From assembly GCA_965229765.1 (NCBI GenBank), contig CBDDJT010000004.1, positions 62,001 through 126,000 of the forward strand: a DNA stretch of 64,000 nt. Direction: 5' to 3'. The stretch comes from ASV31 sp965229765 (GTDB taxonomy: Bacteria > Pseudomonadota > Alphaproteobacteria > Rhodobacterales > Rhodobacteraceae). Shown piece by piece: positions 51,423 to 61,000 of this stretch (positions are counted from its first letter, which is position 1; every line of letters begins with the position of its first letter). The position numbers were made by a program, and so were the translations under genes. The notes under the pieces are model-generated. The model searched no databases and was not told where the DNA came from. It worked only from the letters and a program-made list of their open reading frames with translations.

Positions 51423-52685
51423 TCAGGCCCAGCCGGGCTTGTCCACCGCGGGCAGGACAGTGCCCCCACACTGGCCGAAGCCGATGCGATACCCGTCACC
51501 GTCCGCGCCCCCGCGGAAGGTGATCGTGTCGCCATCCTCGATGAAGCTGCGCGTCTCGCCGGTGTCGAGCGTCATCGGCTCCTTGCCGCCCCAGCTTAGT
51601 TCCAGAAGACTGCCGCGATTGCCCTTCTCGGGCCCCGAGATCGTGCCGGACCCCAGCAGGTCGCCCACGTTCATCGGGCAGCCGCTGGTCGTGTGATGCG
51701 CCAGTTGCTGGGCCGAGGAATAGTACATCTCGCGGTAATTCGTCCGCGCGATGACGGTCCCGGCCTTGCCCTCGGGGGCCAGCGAAACCTCCAGCCCGAT
51801 GTCGTAAAGCGTTGGCCCCGGTTCCCTGAGATAGGGCAGCAGCTCTTTCTCGCGCGGCGGCGTCTGGGTGCGGAAGGGCGCCAGCGCGGCGGCGGTCACG
51901 ATCCACGGGCTTATCGTGGTGGCCGTGGCCTTGGACTGGAACGGCCCAAGCGGCTGGTATTCCCAGGCCTGGATGTCGCGCGCCGACCAGTCGTTCAGCA
52001 TGACATAGCCAAAGATCATCGCGTCGGCCTCGGCGACCGAGACCATGCCCCGGGACGGCTGGCCGACGATCGCGCCCATCTCCAGCTCGAAGTCGAAGCG
52101 GCGGCTGGGCAGGAAGGCGGGCGCGTCGTGATCGGGGCTTTTCAGCTGGCCCCAGGGCCGGTGGAACGCGGTGCCCGACACCACGACGGACGACGCGCGC
52201 CCGTTATAGCCGATGGGAATGTGCAGCCAGTTCGGCGGCAGCGCGTTCTCGGCCCCGCGGAACATGGTGCCGACGTTTGTGGCGTGGTGGCGGCCCGCGT
52301 AGAAATCGGTGAACTCGCTGACGCCGAAGGGCATGTGCATCTCTGCATCCGCCATCGGCACCAGGTGCGGCTCCACCGCGGCGCGGTCGGGCGAACCCTC
52401 TGCCAGCAACTCGGCCAGCCGGGCACGGAAGGCGGCCCATGCCTCCGGCCCAAGCTCCATGAACTCGTTCCAGGCGGCCACGTCGAAGACCGCGGTGTCG
52501 GGATCGGGGGCGATCAGCCCCTCGGCCTCAAGCGTCGTGACATCGAGGATCATGTCCCCGATCGCGACGCCGCAGCGCGCCGGGGCGTCCTTCCCGACCG
52601 AGAAGACGCCGTAAGGCAGGTTGTTCAACGGAAAATCCGTGGTGGCAGAATTCGCGCTCTCTACCCAGCTGCGCAATAGCGGCAT
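51423..52685 (-). CDS. fahA: Fumarylacetoacetase
   Basis: A 420-residue FAH: N-terminal SH3-like domain (NLPYGVFSVG), then FTDFYAGRHHATNVGTMFRG (catalytic His and metal Asp), RPWGQLKSPDHDAPAFLPSRRFDFELEMGAIVG, MLNDWSARDIQAWEYQPLGPFQSK and GSGTISGPE. It splits fumarylacetoacetate to fumarate and acetoacetate, the last step of tyrosine/homogentisate breakdown. The start follows GGAGGGGAC. Confidence 0.96.
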   Translation of the reverse strand: MPLLRSWVESANSATTDFPLNNLPYGVFSVGKDAPARCGVAIGDMILDVTTLEAEGLIAPDPDTAVFDVAAWNEFMELGPEAWAAFRARLAELLAEGSPDRAAVEPHLVPMADAEMHMPFGVSEFTDFYAGRHHATNVGTMFRGAENALPPNWLHIPIGYNGRASSVVVSGTAFHRPWGQLKSPDHDAPAFLPSRRFDFELEMGAIVGQPSRGMVSVAEADAMIFGYVMLNDWSARDIQAWEYQPLGPFQSKATATTISPWIVTAAALAPFRTQTPPREKELLPYLREPGPTLYDIGLEVSLAPEGKAGTVIARTNYREMYYSSAQQLAHHTTSGCPMNVGDLLGSGTISGPEKGNRGSLLELSWGGKEPMTLDTGETRSFIEDGDTITFRGGADGDGYRIGFGQCGGTVLPAVDKPGWA

Positions 52686-52755
52686 GTCCCCTCCATCTGT
52701 CGGTCACGCAGGCCGGTCCCGTCGGGACAACCTGCGGCTTGTGTGCCTGTTCGGT

Positions 52756-54117
52756 CTACTTCTTGCCCGGCGTGCCGTCGAACTTCTTTTCCAGGCTGTC
52801 CCAGCAATCGATGTAATCGTCCTGCAACGGCGCCTCTTTCGCGGCGAAGGCCGTCAGGTGCTGCGGGAACCGGGTCTCGAACATGAAGGACATGGTGTTG
52901 TCCAGCTTGTGCGGCTGAAGGTCCGCGTTCGAGGCCTTCTCGAAGGCGTCCCGGTCCGGCCCGTGCGGCAGCATCATGTTGTGAAGCGACATGCCGCCCG
53001 GAACGAAGCCCTGCGGCTTGGCGTCGTACTGGCCATAGATGTTGCCCATCAGCTCGGACATGATGTTCTTGTGATACCAGGGCGGACGGAACGTATCCTC
53101 CATCACCATCCAGCGCTCGCGGAACAGGACGAAGTCGATGTTGGCGGTTCCCGGCACGCCCGAGGGCGCGGTCAGCACGGTAAAGATCGACGGATCCGGA
53201 TGGTCGAACAGGATCGACCCGATGGGGCAGTAATTGCGCAGGTCGTATTTCACCGGGGCGTAGTTGCCGTGCCAGGCCACCACGTCGAGCGGGCTGTGCG
53301 GAATGGACGTTTCATGGAACTGCCCGCACCACTTGATGACCAGCGTGGACGGCACCTCGCGGTCCTCGAATGCCGCGACGGGCGACTTGAAATCGCGCCG
53401 GTTGGCCATGCAGTTTGCGCCGATGGGTCCCCGGCCCGGAAGCTCGAACTTCTGGCCGTAGTTCTCGCAGACAAAGCCGCGCGCGGGGCCCTCGATGACC
53501 TCGACCCGGTAGACGAGGCCGCGCGGGATGATCGCGATTTCCTTCGGCTCCAGATCGATGATGCCCAGCTCGGTCAGGAACCGCAGCCGGCCCTCCTGCG
53601 GCACGATCAGCAATTCGCTGTCGGCGGAATAGAAGTAGCTGTCGACCATCGACTCGGTGACAAGGTAGATATGGCTGGCCATGCCCACCTGTGTGTTGAC
53701 GTCGCCCGCGGTGGTCATGGTGCGTATGCCCGTCAGCCAGGTCAGCGGCTGGTCGCCGTGCGGCACCGGATCCCAGCGGTACTGGCCCAGCGACACCACG
53801 TCGGGATCGATGTTGGGTGCCGATTTCCAGTAGGGCATGTCGATCTTGCGATACCGCCCCGAATGCTTGACCGACGGGCGGATGCGGTAGCACCAGGTGC
53901 GCTCGTTCTGGTGGCTGGGCGCAGTGAACGCCGTCCCCGACAGCTGCTCGCCGTAAAGGCCATAGTTGCAGCGCTGCGGGCTGTTCATGCCCTGCGGCAG
54001 CGCGCCGGGCAGCGCCTCGGTCTCGAAGTCGTTGCCGAAGCCGGGCATGTAGCCCTCTGTCGTGCCGGCCGTCGTCGCGGCGACGGTCATCTTGCGCGGG
54101 TCGGTCTCGACGTTCAT
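52756..54117 (-). CDS. hmgA: Homogentisate 1,2-dioxygenase
   Basis: A 453-residue cupin-type dioxygenase: YMPGFGNDFETEALPGALPQGMNSPQRCNYGLYGEQLSGTAFT at the N-terminus and the iron-binding region PPWYHKNIMSELMGNIYG with the later His in PGGMSLHNMMLPHGPD. It opens the ring of homogentisate to maleylacetoacetate. First gene of the leftward operon, starting after GGGAGGGCTGATCC. Its promoter region carries palindromes shared with the divergent MarR gene. No maleylacetoacetate isomerase gene is visible in the window. Confidence 0.97.
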   Translation of the reverse strand: MNVETDPRKMTVAATTAGTTEGYMPGFGNDFETEALPGALPQGMNSPQRCNYGLYGEQLSGTAFTAPSHQNERTWCYRIRPSVKHSGRYRKIDMPYWKSAPNIDPDVVSLGQYRWDPVPHGDQPLTWLTGIRTMTTAGDVNTQVGMASHIYLVTESMVDSYFYSADSELLIVPQEGRLRFLTELGIIDLEPKEIAIIPRGLVYRVEVIEGPARGFVCENYGQKFELPGRGPIGANCMANRRDFKSPVAAFEDREVPSTLVIKWCGQFHETSIPHSPLDVVAWHGNYAPVKYDLRNYCPIGSILFDHPDPSIFTVLTAPSGVPGTANIDFVLFRERWMVMEDTFRPPWYHKNIMSELMGNIYGQYDAKPQGFVPGGMSLHNMMLPHGPDRDAFEKASNADLQPHKLDNTMSFMFETRFPQHLTAFAAKEAPLQDDYIDCWDSLEKKFDGTPGKK

Positions 54118-54185
54118 GGATCAGCCCTCCCAGGTCCTGAAACCGGAAACGGGCGCCGTGGCACCCGCTCGTTTCCTGCCAGCTT

Positions 54186-54205
54186 ATCGTTGCACTTGCA
54201 ACGAT
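54186..54205. promoter_or_regulatory. Palindromic operator candidate 1 (hmgA-MarR intergenic)
   Basis: ATCGTTGCACTTGCAACGAT is a perfect dyad with 9-bp arms and a 2-bp centre. It lies 68 bp from the hmgA start, where MarR-family repressors usually bind. Confidence 0.75.
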
Positions 54206-54242
54206 GTCAAGTCCTCCACTTGACCCCGCCGCCCTTGCCGGT

Positions 54243-54262
54243 TTCATTGCAAGGGCAACGAT
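54243..54262. promoter_or_regulatory. Palindromic operator candidate 2, close to the MarR start
   Basis: TTCATTGCAAGGGCAACGAT matches operator 1 at 15 of 20 positions, with both TTGCA/GCAACGAT half-sites recognisable. It ends 11 bp before the regulator start codon, so binding would autoregulate. Centre-to-centre distance from operator 1 is 57 bp. Confidence 0.65.
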
Positions 54263-54273
54263 CAGGGCGCCCG

Positions 54274-54696
54274 ATGCCGCAGTTTCACCTCGACTCCTTC
54301 CTGCCCTACGAGCTTACCCAGCTTTCCGAACAGGTGAGCCGCGAGTTCTCGGCACTTTACCGGGAACGCTTCGGGATCAGCATTCCGGAATGGCGCGTCA
54401 TGGCCAACCTCAGCCATGCAGGCACGCTGAGTGTGCGAGAGATCCACATGCGCGCCGGGATGGAAAAGTCGAAGGTCAGCCGCGCCGCCGCGCGGCTGGA
54501 AACCGCCGGGTACGTCGCCAAGACGACGGACCCAGTGGACAGGCGCCTCGTCGCCCTGTCGCTGACCGACGCCGGGCGCGGCCTGATCGAAGAGATCACG
54601 CCGCTGGCCCGGGCCTATGAAGCGCAGGTGCTGGACCGGCTTGGCGCGGGGGCCATGCCGTTCCGCGACGGCATCCGGCGCTTGCTGGACGGTTAG
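54274..54696 (+). CDS. MarR-family transcriptional regulator, probable repressor of the homogentisate operon
   Basis: A 140-residue MarR protein: dimerisation helix (LPYELTQLSEQVSREFSALYRERFGI), recognition winged helix (TLSVREIHMRAGMEKSKVSRAAARLETAGYVAKTTDPVDRRLVALSLTDAGRGLIEEI). It is divergent to hmgA with two operator-like palindromes between. Homologous HmgR-type regulators respond to homogentisate; the ligand here is inferred. The ATG at 54274 has no strong ribosome binding site. Confidence 0.88.
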   Translation: MPQFHLDSFLPYELTQLSEQVSREFSALYRERFGISIPEWRVMANLSHAGTLSVREIHMRAGMEKSKVSRAAARLETAGYVAKTTDPVDRRLVALSLTDAGRGLIEEITPLARAYEAQVLDRLGAGAMPFRDGIRRLLDG

Positions 54697-54763
54697 GCCG
54701 CTTCACGCTGGCGCGCGGCACCGCATTCGATAAACATGCCCGAAGAAACAGGAAGGACGCTCC

Positions 54764-55939
54764 ATGACCGACATCGTCATTCTTTCCGGCGCGCGCACCG
54801 CCATCGGCACCTTCGGCGGCAGCCTTGCCGCGACGCCGCCCATTGCCCTTGGCGCCATCGCAGCAAAGGCAGCGCTGGACCGCGCCGGGGTCGAGGGCGC
54901 GCAGATCGGCCATGTGGCTTTCGGTCATGTCATCAACACCGAACCGCGCGACATGTACCTGTCGCGTGTGGCCGCGATGGAGGCCGGCATTCCCGACACG
55001 ACCCCCGCGATGAACGTCAACCGCCTGTGCGGATCGGGCGCGCAGGCCATCGTCTCGGTCATCCAGTCGCTGATGCTGGGCGACGCCGACTTCGGCCTGG
55101 CAGGCGGGGCGGAATCCATGAGCCGCTCTCCCTACATCCTGCCGCAGGCGCGCTGGGGGCAGAAGATGGGCGACGCGGGCGCACAGGACATGATGCTGGG
55201 CGCGCTCAACTGCCCGTTCGGCACCGGGCACATGGGCGTGACGGCGGAAAACGTGGCCGCGGAACACGGTGTCAGCCGGGCCGACCAGGACGCCTTCGCG
55301 CTGGAAAGCCAGGCGCGCGCCGCCCGCGCCATCGCCGAGGGCCGGTTCCGCGACCAGATCGTCCCGGTAGAGGTCAAGGTAAAGCGCGACACTGTCGCCT
55401 TCGACACTGACGAACATCCCAAGGCCACCACGGCCGAGGCGCTGGCCGGACTGCGGACCGTGTTCCAGAAGGACGGAACGGTGACCGCCGGCAACGCCAG
55501 CGGGATCAACGACGGGGCCGCCGCGCTGGTGCTGGCGCGCGCCGGTGCGGCAGAGGCCGCCGGCCTTAAGCCCCGCGCCCGCATTCTCGGCTACGCCCAT
55601 GCCGGGGTGCGGCCAGAGGTGATGGGCATCGGCCCCGTGCCCGCGGTGCAGAACCTGCTCGCCCGCACGGGCCTTGCCATCGGCGACTTCGACGTGATCG
55701 AATCGAACGAGGCCTTCGCGGCCCAGGCGCTGGCCGTGAACAAGGGCCTCGGCCTCGATCCCGCGCGGGTAAACCCCAACGGCGGCGCCATCGCGCTCGG
55801 CCACCCGGTGGGCGCCACCGGGGCGATCATCACCGTCAAGGCGCTCTACGAACTGGAGAGGACAGGCGGCTCGAAGGCGCTGGTGACCATGTGCATCGGC
55901 GGCGGACAAGGGATCGCCCTGGCCATCGAACGCACCTGA
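54764..55939 (+). CDS. Acetyl-CoA acetyltransferase (thiolase)
   Basis: A 391-residue thiolase. The acyl-accepting Cys is in NVNRLCGSGAQAI (about residue 88), the catalytic His in GGAIALGHPVGATGA and the second Cys in MCIGGGQG. It resembles BktB-type beta-ketothiolases. The product acetoacetate of the preceding pathway can be converted via acetoacetyl-CoA, so placement next to the hmg genes makes sense. The start follows GGAAGGACGCTCC. Confidence 0.93.
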   Translation: MTDIVILSGARTAIGTFGGSLAATPPIALGAIAAKAALDRAGVEGAQIGHVAFGHVINTEPRDMYLSRVAAMEAGIPDTTPAMNVNRLCGSGAQAIVSVIQSLMLGDADFGLAGGAESMSRSPYILPQARWGQKMGDAGAQDMMLGALNCPFGTGHMGVTAENVAAEHGVSRADQDAFALESQARAARAIAEGRFRDQIVPVEVKVKRDTVAFDTDEHPKATTAEALAGLRTVFQKDGTVTAGNASGINDGAAALVLARAGAAEAAGLKPRARILGYAHAGVRPEVMGIGPVPAVQNLLARTGLAIGDFDVIESNEAFAAQALAVNKGLGLDPARVNPNGGAIALGHPVGATGAIITVKALYELERTGGSKALVTMCIGGGQGIALAIERT

Positions 55940-55963
55940 CAGGACCGGGGCGCGCGCCCGCCC

Positions 55964-55985
55964 CTTCTTCTGTTCGCAAATACTC
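55964..55985 (-). repeat. 22-nt dispersed intergenic repeat, copy 5 (inverted)
   Basis: Inverted copy between the convergent thiolase and pbpC genes, 25 bp after the thiolase stop. Its position between 3' ends suggests a role in transcript ends. Confidence 0.75.
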
Positions 55986-56026
55986 TCGCCGAAGGCACGC
56001 CGCGCAGCGGCGTTCGCGGCCCGCGT

Positions 56027-58066
56027 TCAGTCCAGCCTGACGGTCGAACGGGCGGCGCGGCCCTCTGCGTCGATCACCGAAAGCGTGACGAAGCCCGGCC
56101 CCGGCAAGTCGACCAGAGCCTGCCGGTCATGGCTGGCGGTCACCAGCGGCAAGCCATCGGCCAGCCATGTAAATGGCGGCTGGCCGTCACGCACCTTCAG
56201 CGCCAAGAGGTCGCCTCCGGTGTCGATCCGAGCACCGTCCGGCGGAAAGGCCACCTGTGGTGCATCGGCGTCCCGCGCGAAGACCGCGCCACGTGGACGG
56301 AACCGCTGAAGCGGCTGCGGCAGCCCGGCGGTGGGCAGGATCAGCGCGGCGGGCGGCGGCGGCGGCGGCGGGTCCAGCGATGGCTTGAGGTGCGCAAAGA
56401 CCTCGAACAGAAGCGGCGCCGCAAGCTCTCCGCCAAAGGCGCCCGGCACCGGCGTTCCGTCGGGCCGTCCCAGCCAGACACCTGCCACGTGCCGCCCGTC
56501 GAACCCAAGCGCCCAGGCGTCGCGGTGGCCATAGCTGGTGCCTGTCTTGTAGGCCAGACCCGTGCGCGCCGCGCCCGGTGGCGGCGGCATCCCCGACAGG
56601 ATGTTGCCCACCTGCCATGCTGCCTCTGGCGACAGAACACGCGCGCCGGTGGGGCCAGCCTGCCCCGGCAGCGGCGACAGGCGCACCGCCGCACCACCCC
56701 GCGCCAGCGTGGCATACAGGGCGGCCATATCCTCCAGCGTTACGCCGACGCCACCCAGAGCAACCGCCAGACCCGGCTGCCCGCCCGGCAACACGGCCCG
56801 AACGCCCGCGCGGCGCAGATGCGCCATCAGGCGCGCAGGCCCGAAGGCATCGGTCAGCATCACGACGGGCAGGTTCAGCGAAAGCTGCAACGCCTCGCGC
56901 AGGCGCACAGTGCCCCGGAACACCCCGTCAAAATTCTGCGGCGCATAGCCGCCGAAGGACGCAGGCTGATCCTCGATGAGCGTTTCGGGATGCGCCAGGC
57001 CCTGGTCAAAGGCAATACCGTACACCAAGGGCTTCAGGGTCGAACCCGGTGACCGCAGCGCGGTGGTCATATCCACGAAGCCGGCGCGGCCATCCGCCTC
57101 GTAGGCCGCCGATCCAACCTGCGCCAGAACCTCGCCGGTCTGGTGGTCGGCGAGGATCAGCGCCACGGACACCTGCGCGCCGGCCTGCCGCGCGGCGCGG
57201 GCGGCGAGCCGTTCCAGTCGCGCCTGCAAGGGTGCAGAGAGCGTCAGCTGATGCAGGGCGGTTCCGGGCGCCGCGGCCAGCACACGGTCGGTCAGGTGCG
57301 GCGCCAGAGCGGGGAACGGGCGCCGACGGGTCGGCACCGCATCGCGGCGCGCGGCGGCGGCGGCCTCGGCGCTCAGGACCCCGGCGCGCGTGGCGCGCTC
57401 AAGCACCCGGTCGCGGGCCGCCCGGGCCGCCGGTGTGTCACGATCGGGGCGGCGTGCTTCCGGCGCCTGCGGCAGTGCCACCAGAAGTGCGGCTTCAGCC
57501 GGGGTCAGGCGATGCGGCTCTTTGCCGAACCATGTCAGTGTGGCGGCGCGCAGCCCTTCGATGTTGCCGCCGAAGGGCGCAAGGTTAAGGTAGAGCCCAA
57601 GGATCTCGTCCTTGGTCAGTCGCCTTTCCAGCGCCATCGCCACACGCATCTGCCGCAACTTGCCGGACGCTGTGCCGGTCGGCCCTTCTTCCAGCAGGCG
57701 CGCCACCTGCATCGTCAGCGTCGATCCGCCGGAAACGATCCGCCCATTGGCCGCCGCCTGCACCGCCGCCCGCATCAAGGCCAGCGGGTCGACACCCGCA
57801 TGGCGGGGAAAGCGGCCATCCTCGTAGGCGATCAGCATTCGCAGATAGCCCGCATCCACCCCGTTCACCGATGTCGCAAGGCGCCAGCGCCCGTCCGCGA
57901 CCGTGTAGGCCCGAAGAAGCTGGCCGTCGCGGTCGATGACCTCGACAGAGGTCTCGATGGCCAGCGGCGGCAAGTCCGTTGCCGCCACCCATCGGTCCGC
58001 AGCGTCGCGAAGAGCGGCACCCGCAAAGAGCGCCGCCCCCAGAACGATAAGCGCGACGCGCTTCAT
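56027..58066 (-). CDS. pbpC: Penicillin-binding protein 1C
   Basis: A 679-residue bifunctional class A PBP. Order: membrane anchor (about 1-20), GT51 transglycosylase (AYEDGRFPRHAGVDPLALMRA with the catalytic Glu; GGSTLTMQVARLL), transpeptidase with SxxK in LRSPGSTLKPLVYG, SxN in LQLSLNLPVV and KTG in YKTGTSYGHRDAWALGF, and a C-terminal BiPBP_C domain after a proline run (about 550-679). PBP1C usually accompanies the alpha-2-macroglobulin YfhM. The start at 58066 overlaps the YfhM stop. Confidence 0.95.
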   Translation of the reverse strand: MKRVALIVLGAALFAGAALRDAADRWVAATDLPPLAIETSVEVIDRDGQLLRAYTVADGRWRLATSVNGVDAGYLRMLIAYEDGRFPRHAGVDPLALMRAAVQAAANGRIVSGGSTLTMQVARLLEEGPTGTASGKLRQMRVAMALERRLTKDEILGLYLNLAPFGGNIEGLRAATLTWFGKEPHRLTPAEAALLVALPQAPEARRPDRDTPAARAARDRVLERATRAGVLSAEAAAAARRDAVPTRRRPFPALAPHLTDRVLAAAPGTALHQLTLSAPLQARLERLAARAARQAGAQVSVALILADHQTGEVLAQVGSAAYEADGRAGFVDMTTALRSPGSTLKPLVYGIAFDQGLAHPETLIEDQPASFGGYAPQNFDGVFRGTVRLREALQLSLNLPVVMLTDAFGPARLMAHLRRAGVRAVLPGGQPGLAVALGGVGVTLEDMAALYATLARGGAAVRLSPLPGQAGPTGARVLSPEAAWQVGNILSGMPPPPGAARTGLAYKTGTSYGHRDAWALGFDGRHVAGVWLGRPDGTPVPGAFGGELAAPLLFEVFAHLKPSLDPPPPPPPAALILPTAGLPQPLQRFRPRGAVFARDADAPQVAFPPDGARIDTGGDLLALKVRDGQPPFTWLADGLPLVTASHDRQALVDLPGPGFVTLSVIDAEGRAARSTVRLD

Positions 58067-61000
58067 TCGACGATGGTCACCCGCCTGGCGTCCGTCCATG
58101 CGCGCAGGCCGGGGCGGTACATGTCCTCGACGCTGGCCGGCGGATGGTGGAACTCGCCCGGGCTGATTGCCCGGACGATATAGGCCAGGCGGAACGGCTC
58201 ATCCGAGCGCCAGTCGACGGCGGCAAGGAAACGGTCCTGCCGGAATTCCGTGTGCTGCGCATCGGTGTAGAGATCGAGCCAGTCAAGCGCACGGATGTCA
58301 CCGCCGCGCAAGAGGTTCGGGTTGTCGATCTCGAAGCCCGCCGGCAACGGATCGTCCACCATCAGGCGTGCCTCGCGCCGGCCCAGCGGCTGAACGGTCA
58401 GCACCGTCAGCAACCGCACTCCGGTCTCGACCAAAGAGGGATCGACAGGGTCACCTTCCAGCGTCAGGTAGCGGCGGGTGATTGCATAGCCGTCGCCGCC
58501 GCGCTCTGCCGGAGCCTCGGGCACGCCGAACCGCGTCAGGGTGATCGTGGCAGGCCGGTCGCCCTCGTTGCGGATCGCGAGCGGGGCGAAGGCCGTGTCA
58601 TCCTCTGCCACGCGCACCAGCGGCCCTTCGGCCGGCGTACCGTTTATGGTCAGATCACCCGTCGTGCCATCACCAAGGACCGCGTGGGCCGCCAGCAGCA
58701 TCCACACCTGTTCCTGAGTCGACAGGCGGCCGGCCTCGCCCGCCGGGGCGATGCTGGCGATCATCGCGTCGCGATCGACGGCGTCGGACCCTGCCTCGAC
58801 CGCAAGCGTCAGAACGCCCGCACGGTCGCGCCGCCATGTGCCGTAGTCGGTCCGCCAGACCTGAGGTTCGTTGCCGGACAGTCCGCCGATCTGCCCCAAC
58901 GCCTGGCGGAACATGCGATCCGCGCGCGTGGGATCGCCATAGGCCGCCAGCGCCGCGCCAATCTGCGCCGCGGCCAACGGCGTGGCAAAGCCCTGCCCCT
59001 TGACGTCGGCATAGTAGCGCAGGTCGCCGATGGCTGCCGCGCCCTCGCGCGCCAACACATACAGCGCATAGGCGACATCCTCGCCCCCGATGTCGAAGTC
59101 GGGGGCATAGTTCACGCGGTTGCGCAGATTATCCAACGCCATGCGGAAGGCGATGTCGGGCACTTCGAAACCCTGGGCGCGGGCACGCGACAGGAAATCC
59201 GAGACATAGGCATCAAGCCAGAAATCGCCCGAGTACGGCCCCCAGAGCCCGAACGCGCCGTTCGAGGCCTGGTTGGCCAGCACCCGCCCGATCGCCTGGT
59301 CGACGCGCTGGTTCAGGTCCGCTGCGGTCGACAGGCCCATGACCCGCGCCACGTCCGACAGGTAGAGAAGCGGCATCGCGCGGCTCGTTACCTGCTCGGT
59401 GCAGCCGTAGGGATAGCGGTCGAGCGCCTCCAGCAGGCCCGGCGCGTCAAGCCGCGCGATGGGCCCGGCGGCCAGCGTGGCCGACGCAGTACCCGGGCGA
59501 TACCCGGCAAAGACATCCGAAGAGAAGGTGAAGGTATCGCCTGCCGCAAGTTCGAACCGGCTGGATTGGGCGATGACCGGGTCATTGACCTGCACCGGCA
59601 GGGACAGATCCTTGGTCAGAACCTTGCCGTCGGGTGTGGACAGGCGCGCGGTCAGTGTCTGCACGCCGGTCATGTCCGCCACAACGGGGATCGACAGCAC
59701 TGCCTTGCCCTGATCCCCGAGGTTGACACCTGAAGGTACGTTCCGGGTGTCGAGCGTCAGGCCTTCGGCGGTCACGTCCAGACCCATGCGGCCCGAAGGA
59801 CCGGTGGCGTGTACCAGTTCCAGCAGCAGGCGCGACGTATCTCCCGGCGCCATGAACCGGGGCAGACTGGCCGTCATCACAACCGGGTCGCGCACCAGCA
59901 CCTCTGTCTCGGCCTGCCCCACGCCGGTATCAGACCAGACGACAGCCATCAGCCGCACCGTGCCGTTGAAACTTGGCAAGGGAAACTCTGTCCGGGCAAA
60001 GCCGTCGGCACCCACCTGGACGGGTCCAGAGAAGAAGGCGACCAGTTCTTCTGTCGGGGGCGGGGCATCCAGCCCGCGCTCCATCATGGCATCCCCGCCG
60101 GACCGCACCGCGCCCATCGCCCCGCTGGACCCGTCGATAAGCCGCCCATAGAGGTCGCGAAGCCCCATGCCCAGCTTTCGCTGGCCAAAGTAGTGGCCCG
60201 CGGGGTCCGGCGCGTCAAAGCCCGTCAGGTTCAGGATCCCAACGTCCACCGCGGCGATCGTGGCCCATGCGGTTTCACCCGGCAGGACACCGTCGACCTT
60301 CAGCGCCACGGGCAGCGGTCCGCGCGGGTCGGCTTCGGCGGCAACCTCGAAATCCGCAGTCAATCGGTGATCGCCCGGATCCACCGGCGCATAGGACAAG
60401 CCCAGGGACCGCGTGGGGTTTTGGCCCGCGTCGGTGTCCATCGGGCGAATGACTGTGGCGGTGACATAGGCGCCAGCGCCCCAGTCGTCGGTGACGGGCA
60501 GGTCGATCAGGTTCTCGCCCTCGGCCACCTCGACCGCGCGCATATCGACAAGGCGGTTCGACATCACGGTGATCAGCGCCTTGCCGGCATGTCTGGGGAC
60601 GACGCGAAGCGTGGCGGTTTCTCCGGGCAGGTAGCTTTCGGCGTTCAGCGAAACCTCCAGAATGTCGGGCGTTGCGCCCGCGTCGGCCGCCCCCCACCAC
60701 CCAGCATAGAAAGATCGGCTTGCCGCGACATACTCGCCGCCCAGACGCTCTACCCGGATCTCATAGCTGCCCCATTCGACCGGGGCGCTGACCGCCACGG
60801 GGTCGGCCCCCAGCGTTACATCACCAGTGGCGACGCGGGTGCGACGCGTGATCGGCTCCCACTCCCATCCGCCGTTCAGCTGGTACCATTGATACCGCGT
60901 TTCGACGCGGTTGATCGTCCAGCGCACGGGCATGGCCACCGATGCCCCCGCGGAGTTGACCGCGGCCAGCCGGAATGCGGCCTCGCCGCCTTCGGGCAGC

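Noticed and set aside
52621..54696. Plus-strand frame of 691 codons ending with the MarR protein
   Set aside because: Only the part from 54274 is real. The rest is antisense to hmgA.
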